64,000 nucleotides of DNA from Mucilaginibacter sp. L196 (GTDB lineage: Bacteria; Bacteroidota; Bacteroidia; Sphingobacteriales; Sphingobacteriaceae). The notes under the pieces were generated by a model. That model saw nothing but the letters and a program-made list of their open reading frames with translations, made no database searches and was not told where the DNA came from. Below, piece after piece: positions 54,711 to 63,457 of this stretch (positions are counted from its first letter, which is position 1; every line of letters starts with the position of its first letter). The translations under genes were made by a program, and so were the position numbers. The DNA is taken from the NCBI RefSeq assembly GCF_009765905.1, contig NZ_LMUO01000011.1:432889-496888 (forward strand), given 5' to 3'.

Positions 54711-54742
54711 TTGGATTTATTCTAAATAAGGACTTACTTTGT
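54711..54742 (+). promoter_or_regulatory. Candidate housekeeping promoter of the siderophore receptor
   Basis: TTTG at 54711-54714, a 20-nt spacer, then TTACTTTG at 54735-54742, close to the Bacteroidota -33/-7 consensus TTTG and TAnnTTTG. It would give a leader of about 145 nt to the ATG at 54895. Confidence 0.45.
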
Positions 54743-54894
54743 GATATACTTACTTATATCGCATGAATAATCCAACTGCTTCCAATCCTCCTTAAATAGA
54801 ATATAAATAAAAAAGCCCAGTGATTCGTCGCCAAACTTCACACCGGGCAAATGCTAATTCATTCTTCAATCAATTAATCATTCAAAGCAAAACT

Positions 54895-57315
54895 ATGAAA
54901 TCTTTATTACTATGCAGTAATACACGTACTCCCGCACTATTTAAAAAACACATCAATTTAACCACGCCCTTTAGATGGCTTGGGTGTATCGCTCTGATAT
55001 TTTATTTTCAATTCTCATTTGCTCAACAACAAACAGGAACAATTCATGGCACCGTTAAAACATCCGATGGTAAGCCTGCCGAATCTGTAACCATTTCGCT
55101 GAGAGAAACTCATGCGGGAACTACAGCAAAGGATGCAGGGAACTTCCATTTAAATCATATCAAACCAGGCAACTATACATTAGTGGCCAGTTTTATTGGG
55201 CTTGCTTCACAAACACAACAAGTAGAAGTAAAAGCAGGAGAAACCACCTTGGTTAACCTTGTTCTGACGGAGAGCAGCCAACAACTTAATGAGGTCCAAA
55301 TCAAGGAAACAAAGAACAATAAGTTCGCTGCAAAAAAAAGTGACTATGTTGCCAAGATGCCGTTGGATAACCTCGAAAACCCGCAAGTATACTCTACTGT
55401 GGATAAAGAGTTGATCCAAGAGCAAATGGTAACGGATTTGAACGGTGCATTAAAGAACGTGCCTGGCGTTACACTACTCTTGCAGGACGATGGTTCAGGA
55501 GGTGATTTTGCCTCGAGGGGATTTGTGACAGACTCTTATTTGCGAAACGGCATGGCTGCTTATATGCAGTCAACGGTAGATCCGGCCAATCTGGAAAAAA
55601 TAGAAGTGCTAAAAGGGCCATCAGCTACTTTGTTTGGCAGCAGTTACACTTCGTACGGTGGCTTATTTAACAGAGTGACTAAAAAACCATTCGACACTTT
55701 TAAGGGAGAAGTTGATTATACAGCAGGCGGTTTTGGTTTAAGCAGGTTAACGCTTGATTTGAATACACCTGTTAATACAGATAAGACAGCGCTGTTCCGC
55801 ATTAACGTGGCTGATGAACATGATGGCACCTTTAAGGATGCCGGTTTTAGTGATCATGTTTTCGTAGCTCCCAGTTTTTCCTATAAGGTTAATGACCGGC
55901 TTTCTATCCTGATTGACGCAGAAATTTATAGTCAAAATGGGACGGTTCCATTCCGCTTTTTTCCCGAGGTAGGTTTTAAAGTAACTACTCCACAACAATT
56001 GCATTTTGATTATGATCGCTCTTTTACCAATAATGATATAACAGCATCAAGACCGACAACCAGCGTATATTCATCTGTCAATTATAAAATATCGGACCAA
56101 TGGAAATCACAAACTAATGTTTCTTATACCAATACTGCTAATAACGGAAATTTCTCCTGGGCTTCTGTATTGCCGGGGGATACTAAGGTTGTAAGGTATC
56201 AAAACCCGGGGCCGGATATGACTACTGATTACGAAGTTCAGGAAAATGTGATCGGCGATTTTAAAACAGGTAGCATACGCCACAGGCTGATTGTCGGGCT
56301 CGACTTGCTTAGCTATACAGAGAAGTCATCTTTTGGCTATTTAGCTTTTGATACGGTCAGCATCAGCGGGCCAGATCCGGAATATGGAGCACTAAATGCA
56401 AATTCATTGAATGCCAAGCTTGCTGGAGTACCCTACAGCAGTGACAAAAACACCCAGTATGATTATGCAGCTTATGCTTCTGATGTGATCAACTTAACTG
56501 ATAAGTTTATTGCCATGTTAAGTTTGAGGGTTGACCGTTTTGACAATAGAGGTGATGACAATTATATTGCCGATACAACAACCGGTAAATATGCACAAAC
56601 AGCGCTATCGCCAAAACTTGGGTTGGTTTACCAGCTGTTAAAAGATAAGGTATCGTTGTTCGGGAATTATATGAATGGTTTTCAGAATCAGAACGGAAGC
56701 GATCACGACCATAATCCATTTAAGCCTCAAGAGGCAAATCAATTGGAGGGCGGCGTAAAGCTGAGCTTGCTTGATGGTAAAATAACCAGTACCATCAGTT
56801 ATTATGATATTAAAGTAAATAATGTGTTGCGAACTGATCCTGATTTTCCGCAATTTGAGATCCAGAACGGTACACAATACAGTAAAGGAATAGAAGGGGA
56901 GGTGATCGCTAATCCATTTGCCGGATTTAATATAGTGGCCGGTTATGCACATAACGATAGTAAATATGAAAACATCGATGCTACTTTGGATGGTTACCGC
57001 CCCGTTAGCGCTGGCCCTGCTGATGTTGCCAATTTATGGTTAAGTTATGCTATTACGAAGGGAGATGCGAAAGGATTGGGCTTCGGTTTTGGCGGAAACT
57101 ATGCCTGCAAGAATAATATTATTAACGAATCTGATGGGGTATTCACTTTGCCAGCTTACACCGTTCTTAATACTACCGCGTTTTATGATCAGCCTAAATA
57201 TAGGATTGGTTTGAAGGTAGATAACCTGACGAACAAAGAATATTGGGTTGGTTACGATACCATCATTCCGCAGATGCCGCGCCGGTTATCGGCAACCTTA
57301 GCAGTAAAGTTTTAA
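54895..57315 (+). CDS. TonB-dependent siderophore receptor
   Basis: An 806-residue receptor from the ATG at 54895. An upstream in-frame start at 54820 adds 25 residues before the signal region and is less likely. A long signal segment ends FYFQFSFAQ. A carboxypeptidase-regulatory-like domain follows (about 50-125, TIHGTVKTSDGKPAESVTISL), then the plug with NVPGVTLLLQDDGSGGDFASRGF and LEKIEVLKGPSATLFGSSYTSYGGLFNRVTKKP, the pattern of FhuE/FpvA-type siderophore receptors. The barrel ends RRLSATLAVKF with the terminal Phe. The PepSY protein one base downstream supports ferric-siderophore uptake. Confidence 0.92.
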   Translation: MKSLLLCSNTRTPALFKKHINLTTPFRWLGCIALIFYFQFSFAQQQTGTIHGTVKTSDGKPAESVTISLRETHAGTTAKDAGNFHLNHIKPGNYTLVASFIGLASQTQQVEVKAGETTLVNLVLTESSQQLNEVQIKETKNNKFAAKKSDYVAKMPLDNLENPQVYSTVDKELIQEQMVTDLNGALKNVPGVTLLLQDDGSGGDFASRGFVTDSYLRNGMAAYMQSTVDPANLEKIEVLKGPSATLFGSSYTSYGGLFNRVTKKPFDTFKGEVDYTAGGFGLSRLTLDLNTPVNTDKTALFRINVADEHDGTFKDAGFSDHVFVAPSFSYKVNDRLSILIDAEIYSQNGTVPFRFFPEVGFKVTTPQQLHFDYDRSFTNNDITASRPTTSVYSSVNYKISDQWKSQTNVSYTNTANNGNFSWASVLPGDTKVVRYQNPGPDMTTDYEVQENVIGDFKTGSIRHRLIVGLDLLSYTEKSSFGYLAFDTVSISGPDPEYGALNANSLNAKLAGVPYSSDKNTQYDYAAYASDVINLTDKFIAMLSLRVDRFDNRGDDNYIADTTTGKYAQTALSPKLGLVYQLLKDKVSLFGNYMNGFQNQNGSDHDHNPFKPQEANQLEGGVKLSLLDGKITSTISYYDIKVNNVLRTDPDFPQFEIQNGTQYSKGIEGEVIANPFAGFNIVAGYAHNDSKYENIDATLDGYRPVSAGPADVANLWLSYAITKGDAKGLGFGFGGNYACKNNIINESDGVFTLPAYTVLNTTAFYDQPKYRIGLKVDNLTNKEYWVGYDTIIPQMPRRLSATLAVKF

Positions 57316-57316
57316 T

Positions 57317-58507
57317 ATGGCCCAATTAAAAAATATCAAAAGATGGTTTTGGTGGCATCGGTGGTCGAGCCTGATATGCACCTTGTTTCTGCTGATGCTA
57401 TGTATTACCGGTTTACCATTGATCTTTGGAGATGAGATTGAAGGGTGGCTCAACCCAACTCATTATGCCAACCTGCCGAAGGATACGCCAATGGCCGATT
57501 TGGATAGCATGATTAAGATTGCACACACGCGTTACCCCAAACAACTGATCACTTTCATTTTTGTGGATGATGATGAGCCACAGGTATTGGTCAATATGGC
57601 ACCGGGCTGGAACCCGGATGATCCGTTGCGCCATTCCCTGCAATTTGACAGCCGAACAGGTAAGCTGCTGAACGATGAGCCGCCATTCTCCCAAAAATCG
57701 GCAAGTTTTATCGATACTATGCTCGATCTCCATCGTGGATTGTTCCTTGACTTGCCGGGTGAACTGTTTTTGGGGCTGATAGGGGTGTTGTTTGTAATTT
57801 CTATCATTTCTGGGGTCGTATTGTACGGCCCCTTTATGAAAAAACTGGACTTCGGCACCATCAGGCAGGATAAATCCCGGCGACTCAAATGGCTCGACTT
57901 GCATAACCTATTGGGTATTGCAACTGCTATATGGCTGTTTGTAGTTGGCGCAACAGGCGTGATGAATGAACTTTCCACACCGTTGTTTGGCTTATGGCAG
58001 ATTACTGATGTAAAAGCGATGCTAAGTAAATATCATGGCAAGCCATTAATTCAGCAAAACGAATTGAGTTCTGCTCAGGCAGCTTACAATACTACCAAAG
58101 AAGCATTACCCGGCATGGAGGTAATGAGCATGGTGTATCCGGGCAGCGTTTACGGCAGCCCTTACCATTACCTGATCTGGACAAAAGGAAGCACACCGCT
58201 TACTTCGCAGTTGTACAGCCCTGTTTTGGTTGATGCCAAATCGGGTAAACTTGCAGCGGTGGTGAAAATGCCTGTATATCTGCGGGCGCTTGAGCTTTCC
58301 CGGCCGCTGCATTTTGGTAACTACGGCAGTACACCGCTAAAAGTGATCTGGGTGCTGTTTGATCTAGTAGCTATCGTAGTGCTGGTCAGTGGCGTTTATC
58401 TCTGGATTGTGCGCCGTAAATTTTATAAGGATTATTTTGACCAGATGGCCGGTTCAGAATTAACAGAAACTTATTCTACAAATTCAACCCATGAAACAAA
58501 ATTTTAA
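57317..58507 (+). CDS. PepSY-associated membrane protein
   Basis: A 396-residue inner-membrane protein with four likely helices. The first is in WWHRWSSLICTLFLLMLCITGLPLIFGDEI, the second near FLGLIGVLFVISIISGVVLYG, the third near DLHNLLGIATAIWLFVVGATGVMNE, and the last near IWVLFDLVAIVVLVSGVYLWIVRRK. PepSY-type domains lie in the periplasmic loops. Histidines in WWHRW, DLHRG, DLHNL and RPLHFG match the putative heme ligands of this family, proposed to reduce ferric siderophores. It begins one base after the receptor stop and overlaps the next small gene by 17 bases. Confidence 0.9.
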   Translation: MAQLKNIKRWFWWHRWSSLICTLFLLMLCITGLPLIFGDEIEGWLNPTHYANLPKDTPMADLDSMIKIAHTRYPKQLITFIFVDDDEPQVLVNMAPGWNPDDPLRHSLQFDSRTGKLLNDEPPFSQKSASFIDTMLDLHRGLFLDLPGELFLGLIGVLFVISIISGVVLYGPFMKKLDFGTIRQDKSRRLKWLDLHNLLGIATAIWLFVVGATGVMNELSTPLFGLWQITDVKAMLSKYHGKPLIQQNELSSAQAAYNTTKEALPGMEVMSMVYPGSVYGSPYHYLIWTKGSTPLTSQLYSPVLVDAKSGKLAAVVKMPVYLRALELSRPLHFGNYGSTPLKVIWVLFDLVAIVVLVSGVYLWIVRRKFYKDYFDQMAGSELTETYSTNSTHETKF

Positions 58508-58691
58508 GAAAATCTGGCGGATTCCTTTACTGCTATCTGTGTTGATATTATTTGGTTTACTGGCTGCTTTGCTGGGTACAGGTATATGGTATTGGTTATC
58601 ATGGCTGGCAATGATTATTCCGCTAATTGTTATCTGCCGGAAGATTTGGAAACCCAAGGCCCCAGCTAGAATAAATACAATGAATTATTAA
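58491..58691 (+). CDS. Small two-helix membrane protein
   Basis: A 66-residue protein with two hydrophobic segments (IPLLLSVLILFGLLAALLG and WYWLSWLAMIIPLIVICRKIW) and a short basic tail. It overlaps the PepSY gene by 17 bases. Small proteins of this kind commonly follow PepSY genes in Bacteroidota and may be a subunit of the reductase, but no function is established. Confidence 0.75.
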   Translation: MKQNFKKIWRIPLLLSVLILFGLLAALLGTGIWYWLSWLAMIIPLIVICRKIWKPKAPARINTMNY

Positions 58692-58702
58692 AAATATAAA
58701 GT

Positions 58703-58747
58703 CCTGCTTACCTGCGGTTGATTATCTATCTATGCAGGTAAGACAGG
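58703..58747 (+). other. Hairpin in the gap after the iron-uptake operon
   Basis: CTTACCTGC (58707-58715) pairs with GCAGGTAAG (58734-58742), extended by CCTG (58703-58706) with CAGG (58744-58747) across a one-base bulge. No T run follows. It may terminate the iron-uptake unit with Rho help or stabilise the mRNA 3' end. Confidence 0.45.
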
Positions 58748-58763
58748 CACTAATTGTTAGCTT

Positions 58764-59084
58764 ATGTGTAAAACCATCGTTTTAAGCCGTAAATGCGCCA
58801 CTGTCATTAGTCAATGTATGGAGTGTAAGATAATGAATATCTGGCTCCGGAACCTGCTGTTGAATTTTACACCCGAACAGTTTAAAATGTTTAAGAATTT
58901 TACCTCAGGGCTGGATGTAGAAGAAAGTATGTTTCCTTTCCCTGATGGAGAAGACAGGTTGGTGCTGCGTACTCCACATAGCGACATTTGTTTTACATTT
59001 AGCTTAACAGAATGGGAGGATTTTCAGGCTGCTATGGAAGAAGCCGAGTATATGCAGGGTGTTTATACACTAATATCACCCTGA
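58764..59084 (+). CDS. Small cysteine-containing conserved protein (possibly DUF6686)
   Basis: A 106-residue cytosolic protein. The N-terminal part has a pair CMEC spaced like half a zinc ribbon, with a further cysteine at 2 and 11. The rest reads IWLRNLLLNFTPEQFKMFKNF, then LVLRTPHSDICFTFSLTEWEDFQAAMEEAEYM. The pattern recalls the DUF6686 group of small Bacteroidota proteins, but the assignment is from memory and uncertain. No role can be proposed. It stands alone between the iron-uptake genes and minus-strand genes. Confidence 0.65.
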   Translation: MCKTIVLSRKCATVISQCMECKIMNIWLRNLLLNFTPEQFKMFKNFTSGLDVEESMFPFPDGEDRLVLRTPHSDICFTFSLTEWEDFQAAMEEAEYMQGVYTLISP

Positions 59085-59149
59085 TAATACTTGCTTTCAA
59101 TAATAAAGTTCAATCATTCGGAGAAAGATATTTTTAATATCAAATCGGA

Positions 59150-59458
59150 CTAACGTCTTTCTAATAAAGGCAATACAACAAGTCGAACAATAAGGTGCGC
59201 TATGAGCGAAAGCGCGAAGGTGAAAATGATAATCATCCCCATTTTTATAGGTGTGTTAAAATAGTCGAGAAAGCCAGAACGACCTGAACCAGCATAAAGT
59301 AAGGCCAGTGCGAAAACGATGAAGCCGGTGATCCACAAAGTGACATGCGAACAGAAATATCTTTTACGGGCCAGTGTGGATTGTGGGAAAGCAGTTAGGA
59401 GCAACACTACGTGTGTGATGAAAAAGATAACAGCAATAATGATAAGGAAGTAAAACAT
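59150..59458 (-). CDS. Small membrane protein of unknown function
   Basis: A 102-residue protein with three hydrophobic helices (FYFLIIIAVIFFITHVVLLLTAF, CSHVTLWITGFIVFALALLYAG, MGMIIIFTFALSLIAHLIVRLVVLPLL). The pattern is convincing for a real membrane protein. I do not recognise the family. It follows the BamA/TamA-like gene on the same strand, 46 bases away. Confidence 0.6.
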   Translation of the reverse strand: MFYFLIIIAVIFFITHVVLLLTAFPQSTLARKRYFCSHVTLWITGFIVFALALLYAGSGRSGFLDYFNTPIKMGMIIIFTFALSLIAHLIVRLVVLPLLERR

Positions 59459-59504
59459 AATCTAGGATTTGAATACTAAATTAAAAAAAGTATTTAATCT
59501 AAAC

Positions 59505-60746
59505 TTAAAATATTTCGCCAACGTTTATAAACATCCCTCTTGACCCCTCGCGGCCAAAACCATAGTCGATTGCTATATTCGTACGGGAAACTTTATTCAG
59601 TTTAATGCGTAACCCTGGCCCAAATGCAGGTTGAATGGATTGCAGATTTGTTCCTTGCGCTGCAGAAAATGATTGCGCATTTACAAATACAACACCGCCC
59701 AAAAGGCCGTTATTGGTCACTTTAAACCGGTATTCCGATTCCATATACACCATTTGTGCGCCACGAAAACGGCCTTGTATATAGCCTCTTCCGGTTCCGC
59801 TGTAAGTATCCCATGCATTAGCAGGCAGATCAAGATACGGCGGATTGCCTTTTAACACCAACCAATCATATGACCAAAATGCTAATACATTATCTGAGTT
59901 TGAAGGAAATTTGAAATATTTGCGCACATCAATAACCATAGCCTGCCAATTGTGCAAATTGCCTATAAAACTTCCATTATCAAGGTATTGCAGTGATGCA
60001 TAAAAGCCACGATAAGGGTTAATGGAGTTATCTCTACTATCAAATAAAGCATTTAAAGTGATGCCGGAAGATATTGAGTGTGCCATAGCCCCATATTTCA
60101 CATAATCAGATGGTGCGCCATCCAGCGGACCCTTATGGGTAACATTCCAGTGCACATCAGCTATATATCCAATTCCTGCATAAAAATCTGACCATATACG
60201 CCTTAAAGCAATTTCACTAAACCTGAAGAAATCATAATCCATCGGATCTTCATTCCTAATATTGGAACTACTGCCTAAGCCGTATGTGCTTTGCGGGTAT
60301 TTAAGGTAGCGTATATCTCCGATAAAGTCATAATCATTGTTATTTGACCAGATGTTGGATTGGATAGGAATAATGATTTGTTTGGTTTGGGTATAGGCCG
60401 TATTAATGGTTATAGTTGATATTTTTGAATCTTTAGTTGTTCTAAAGGCAACATTCCCGGCAAGAGTTAAGGCTAATTTTGATTGCAAAGTGTAACCTAA
60501 TGCAGGTACTACTGAAAAAACTGGTTTTGTTGATATAGTATCGTTCTTAGTCTTCCTTTTATTTCCAAATATTGAGCCGATAATATCGTATACATCTAGC
60601 TGTTGTAAAGAATCGGGCTGTTTTTTCGCAACGGTATCAGTTTTGGGATACTTGGTTAATGGTACAAACTTTTCATCCTGAGCATGCAGTAGTACCGGGC
60701 TATAAATTAATGCAAATATCAAAAGGCACTTTAGCACAGATAGCAT
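59505..60746 (-). CDS. BamA/TamA-family outer-membrane barrel protein
   Basis: A 413-residue exported protein (signal peptide LKCLLIFALIYSPVLLHAQ). After a low-complexity linker of about 50 residues, barrel strands follow (VVPALGYTLQSKLALTLAGNVAF, STYGLGSSSNIRNEDPMDYDFFRFSEIALRR, FYASLQYLDNG) with the Omp85-like GYIQGRFRGAQMVYMESEYRF and the terminal FGREGSRGMFINVGEIF. No POTRA domain is present, so it is a 'surface antigen D15-like' protein rather than BamA itself. Function unknown; it may translocate or store an envelope component. Confidence 0.8.
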   Translation of the reverse strand: MLSVLKCLLIFALIYSPVLLHAQDEKFVPLTKYPKTDTVAKKQPDSLQQLDVYDIIGSIFGNKRKTKNDTISTKPVFSVVPALGYTLQSKLALTLAGNVAFRTTKDSKISTITINTAYTQTKQIIIPIQSNIWSNNNDYDFIGDIRYLKYPQSTYGLGSSSNIRNEDPMDYDFFRFSEIALRRIWSDFYAGIGYIADVHWNVTHKGPLDGAPSDYVKYGAMAHSISSGITLNALFDSRDNSINPYRGFYASLQYLDNGSFIGNLHNWQAMVIDVRKYFKFPSNSDNVLAFWSYDWLVLKGNPPYLDLPANAWDTYSGTGRGYIQGRFRGAQMVYMESEYRFKVTNNGLLGGVVFVNAQSFSAAQGTNLQSIQPAFGPGLRIKLNKVSRTNIAIDYGFGREGSRGMFINVGEIF

Positions 60747-60843
60747 ACAAAATGAAGTATTTTTAATGAAGATATAGGCACATTTTGATTTAATTCTGAA
60801 GAACTAATGTACTAATATAATGGAATGGTATGCACAAATGAAG

Positions 60844-61683
60844 TTAAGAGTTCCTTTTTGTGAATGGAATTTTTAATACCTTAATGAAATTTGAATTGAC
60901 CTGTTTATCCATGTGTGAATCAATACCGAATGTGATTTCGCTTTTAGGTAGATCATTATAATAGGTTTTAAAAATCCTATCCCAAATGCTTAATACATCC
61001 CCATAGTTACAATCGGTATAAGGTAACTCATAATGATGATGTACATGGTGTAAATTAGGGGTAATAAAAACCAGGCTTACAATATTATTAGCTCTAGGCG
61101 AAAGTTTGAATTGTGTGTGTGATGTAATATTGGCAATGGTTTGTATCGTTTGGCGCAGTAGTAAAACGCCAAATGATGCTCCAAGCAAAAATACCCAGAT
61201 AATTAAAAAACACATTCTGACAAAGGTTTCTACCGGATGTTCCCTCACTGTGGTTGATACATCAAGATCAAGGTCACTATGATGTATTAAATGAAAATTC
61301 CACAATGATTTAACCTTATGCATAACCACATGGTAGATATACTCGCAAAAATCAAGTAGCACAAATCCTACTATATACTTCACAAATATGCTGTTGGAAT
61401 ACGGTAATAAAAATAATAATCCCCAATGATGACTAAGTGACCAAACACATATCATCAGCACAAAAATTGTCATAAACAGCTGTACCGGTAAGGCTGTAAA
61501 TATGAAAAACATATTGGTGAGTGTATGTTTCCATTTATCTTTCCATGAAGATGTTAACACAAAGGCTTCAATCAGCCATAAACTCACAATAATTCCGCCA
61601 TACAAGAAAACTTGGGACGAAGATGGGTTATTAATGAAGTAGGACTTAATCGATAGCATAAGTAGGGGCATTATAATTGGCAA
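60844..61683 (-). CDS. Sterol desaturase / fatty-acid hydroxylase family protein
   Basis: A 279-residue integral membrane di-iron enzyme. Histidine motifs are in place: DFCEYIYHVVMHKVKSLWNFHLIHHSDLDLD (HxxxxxxH and HxxHH) and NLHHVHHHYELPYTDCNYGDVLSIWDRIF. Four or five helices surround them. Members hydroxylate or desaturate lipids; bacterial relatives act on fatty acids or carotenoids. The frame begins with several methionines, and that at codon 10 (LSIKSYFINN) is an alternative start. It is divergent from the ThuA-like gene. Substrate unknown. Confidence 0.88.
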   Translation of the reverse strand: MPIIMPLLMLSIKSYFINNPSSSQVFLYGGIIVSLWLIEAFVLTSSWKDKWKHTLTNMFFIFTALPVQLFMTIFVLMICVWSLSHHWGLLFLLPYSNSIFVKYIVGFVLLDFCEYIYHVVMHKVKSLWNFHLIHHSDLDLDVSTTVREHPVETFVRMCFLIIWVFLLGASFGVLLLRQTIQTIANITSHTQFKLSPRANNIVSLVFITPNLHHVHHHYELPYTDCNYGDVLSIWDRIFKTYYNDLPKSEITFGIDSHMDKQVNSNFIKVLKIPFTKRNS

Positions 61684-61942
61684 GTATAAAATAAAAATCT
61701 GTAGTTAAGATGAAGATGACATTAGAAAGTGATTAAAATTAGTAGATGTTGTGTTTGAGATTTGATGAAACAAACAGCCTTAGGTTAATTCTTTGAGATA
61801 ACTCATGAGATCTGCATTAAATTAAAGGTTAAAATAGTGTATTTTTAAACGATGACTAACGGTTTTGAACCAAGCTCTGTACAGTTATGTTGATATAGGG
61901 GCCAATAAATTGGCTTTAGCTAAATTTATTAAACATCTACTT

Positions 61943-62704
61943 ATGAAAAAACTCTTGCTGCTGTTATTTTGCGTGTTTAGCCTGAGCATAGCAAATGCAC
62001 AAACAAAAGCCCCCCGGTTTCATGTGATCGCTCTTTATGAAAATGGCGGGCACCATATTGAGTATTCAAAGGCTGCAAGGGTTTGGCTGGATAAGCTGGC
62101 TGTAGATAGCAACTTTAGCATCGATTATATCCAAAATACGGATAGTATTGATGACAAATTTCTATCCAAATACCAACTCTTTATTCAGCTTGATTATGCG
62201 CCTTATGCCTGGAAACCTGAAGCAGTAGCAGCTTTTGAAAAATATATTACAGAGGGCAGGGGAGGATGGATAGGGTTTCACCATGCTACGCTGATCGGCG
62301 AATTTGATGGCTACCCAATGTGGGACTGGTTTCACCAGTTTATGGGCAATATTAGGTTTAAAAACTATATAGCCACCTTTGCAAAAGCTACTGTTGATGT
62401 GGAAGATAAGCAGCACCCGGTTATGAAGGATGTCTCGCCGACCTTTACAGTGGAGAAAGAAGAATGGTATACGTATGATAAAGACCCAAGGCCAAATGTG
62501 CATGTATTAGCTACTGTTGATGAATCAACCTACGTTCCAAACTCTGATATTAAAATGGGAGGGGATCATCCCGTGGTTTGGACAAACCTTAACTACAAAG
62601 CCCGAAACGTATATATTTTCATGGGCCATTCACCTATATTATTTGAAAGTAAAGATTACAAGACTTTATTTACCAATGCCATTTTTTGGGCGGCAGCCAA
62701 ATAG
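61943..62704 (+). CDS. ThuA-like domain protein
   Basis: A 253-residue exported protein from the ATG at 61943, which opens a good signal peptide (KKLLLLLFCVFSLSIANAQ). The longer frame from 61865 puts 26 extra residues before it. The ThuA/trehalose-utilisation fold, a glutamine-amidotransferase-like Rossmann domain, is shown by FHVIALYENGGHHIEYSKAARVWLD, YQLFIQLDYAPYAWKPEAVAAFEKYI, GGWIGFHHATL and HPVVWTNLNYKARNVYIFMGHSP. Such proteins occur with sugar metabolism genes in Bacteroidota; the reaction is unknown. Confidence 0.88.
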   Translation: MKKLLLLLFCVFSLSIANAQTKAPRFHVIALYENGGHHIEYSKAARVWLDKLAVDSNFSIDYIQNTDSIDDKFLSKYQLFIQLDYAPYAWKPEAVAAFEKYITEGRGGWIGFHHATLIGEFDGYPMWDWFHQFMGNIRFKNYIATFAKATVDVEDKQHPVMKDVSPTFTVEKEEWYTYDKDPRPNVHVLATVDESTYVPNSDIKMGGDHPVVWTNLNYKARNVYIFMGHSPILFESKDYKTLFTNAIFWAAAK

Positions 62705-62806
62705 TAATACATGATATTTTGGGTTGCTGTTTTTTAGCAGCCCAAATATAAACCTATAGAAGATTTATTGATACATTGCAATACAGCTGTAATAACAACA
62801 GGTATA

Positions 62807-62847
62807 TAAAAAAATAACTTCTTTGATTTCTAGATCAAAGAAGTTAT
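62807..62847 (-). terminator. Rho-independent terminator of the H1-like gene
   Basis: A perfect 14-bp stem, ATAACTTCTTTGAT (62814-62827) with its complement at 62834-62847, has a 6-nt loop. On the minus strand it is followed by a run of T (the A run at 62808-62814). It lies 32 bases past the stop of the lysine-rich protein gene. Confidence 0.88.
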
Positions 62848-62878
62848 CAGAGGCAGTAGCCGATTTAAATAAGCTTAA

Positions 62879-63280
62879 TTATTTGCTTTTAGTAGCCGCT
62901 GGTTTTGCCGGTTGAGTTTTTTTCTCAGCAACCTTTTTTACAACAGGTTTTTTCTCAACAGGTTTTGTAGCTGTTTTGATATCTGTTTCTTTTTTAGCAG
63001 GAGTTTCAGCCGCTTTTGCTTTTGCAGGTTTTACTGCAGAAGATGGCGCTTTAACCTCTTTAGGCTTCTTAGTTGCAGCAGGTTTGGCTATTTTTAATTC
63101 CTCAGATATTTTTTTAGCCAGTTTTTTTGATTTTTTCTGGAACTTTTCTGTTAGTTTACCTTCGTCCTGGCCAAACTTTAAAGCTATCGCTTTTACTGTT
63201 GCTATAAGGCGTTGTTGTATATCCAGTTTTGCGGTTTTACGTGCCGACTTAACGGGGGATTTTTGTTTTGGTTGTTTCAT
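62879..63280 (-). CDS. Lysine/alanine-rich histone H1-like protein
   Basis: A 133-residue, strongly basic protein. Residues 1-65 include a predicted helical part (LDIQQRLIATVKAIALKFGQDEGKLTEKFQKKSKKLAKKISEEL). Residues 66-133 are a disordered Lys/Ala/Pro/Thr tail with AxKxxxKPA-like repeats, resembling eukaryotic H1 tails and bacterial H1-like DNA-binding proteins. It probably binds DNA non-specifically and compacts the nucleoid. A TACATTTG box on the minus strand (around 63294-63301) could be its -7 region. It has its own terminator, so it is a single-gene unit. Confidence 0.8.
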   Translation of the reverse strand: MKQPKQKSPVKSARKTAKLDIQQRLIATVKAIALKFGQDEGKLTEKFQKKSKKLAKKISEELKIAKPAATKKPKEVKAPSSAVKPAKAKAAETPAKKETDIKTATKPVEKKPVVKKVAEKKTQPAKPAATKSK

Positions 63281-63457
63281 AAAATTTTGTGTGCCAAATG
63301 TATAGCAAATTCATGTGAATTTAATATTATGTTTATGTTAAGCATGTTGCTTGGGCTTAACACAAGATAATCATTAAATGCAAAAAAAACTATTTTGTTT
63401 TGACCCGATGTTATTTACTAAAACCAACTAAATTGAAATCACTCGAGTTGATCGGCA

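Larger units (their letters stand above)
54485..54894. other. Intergenic region between the xyloglucan locus and the siderophore receptor
   Basis: Holds the GH3 terminator, a small inverted repeat TTAATTAT/ATAATTAA at 54481-54502 spanning the GH3 stop, and a candidate housekeeping promoter at 54711-54742. No recognisable Fur-type palindrome was found and no gene is supported. Confidence 0.5.

Noticed and set aside
54820..54894. Upstream start for the siderophore receptor
   Set aside because: It would put 25 residues of mixed sequence before an already complete signal region; the ATG at 54895 is better.
62717..62746. Hairpin after the ThuA-like gene as a terminator
   Set aside because: TTTGGGTTGCT pairs with AGCAGCCCAAA with one wobble, but no T run follows on the plus strand; evidence is too weak for a feature call.
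63336..63362. TGTTAAGC/GCTTAACA inverted repeat downstream of the GH97 fragment
   Set aside because: An 8-bp stem with an 11-nt loop and no T run on the minus strand; not enough to call a terminator.
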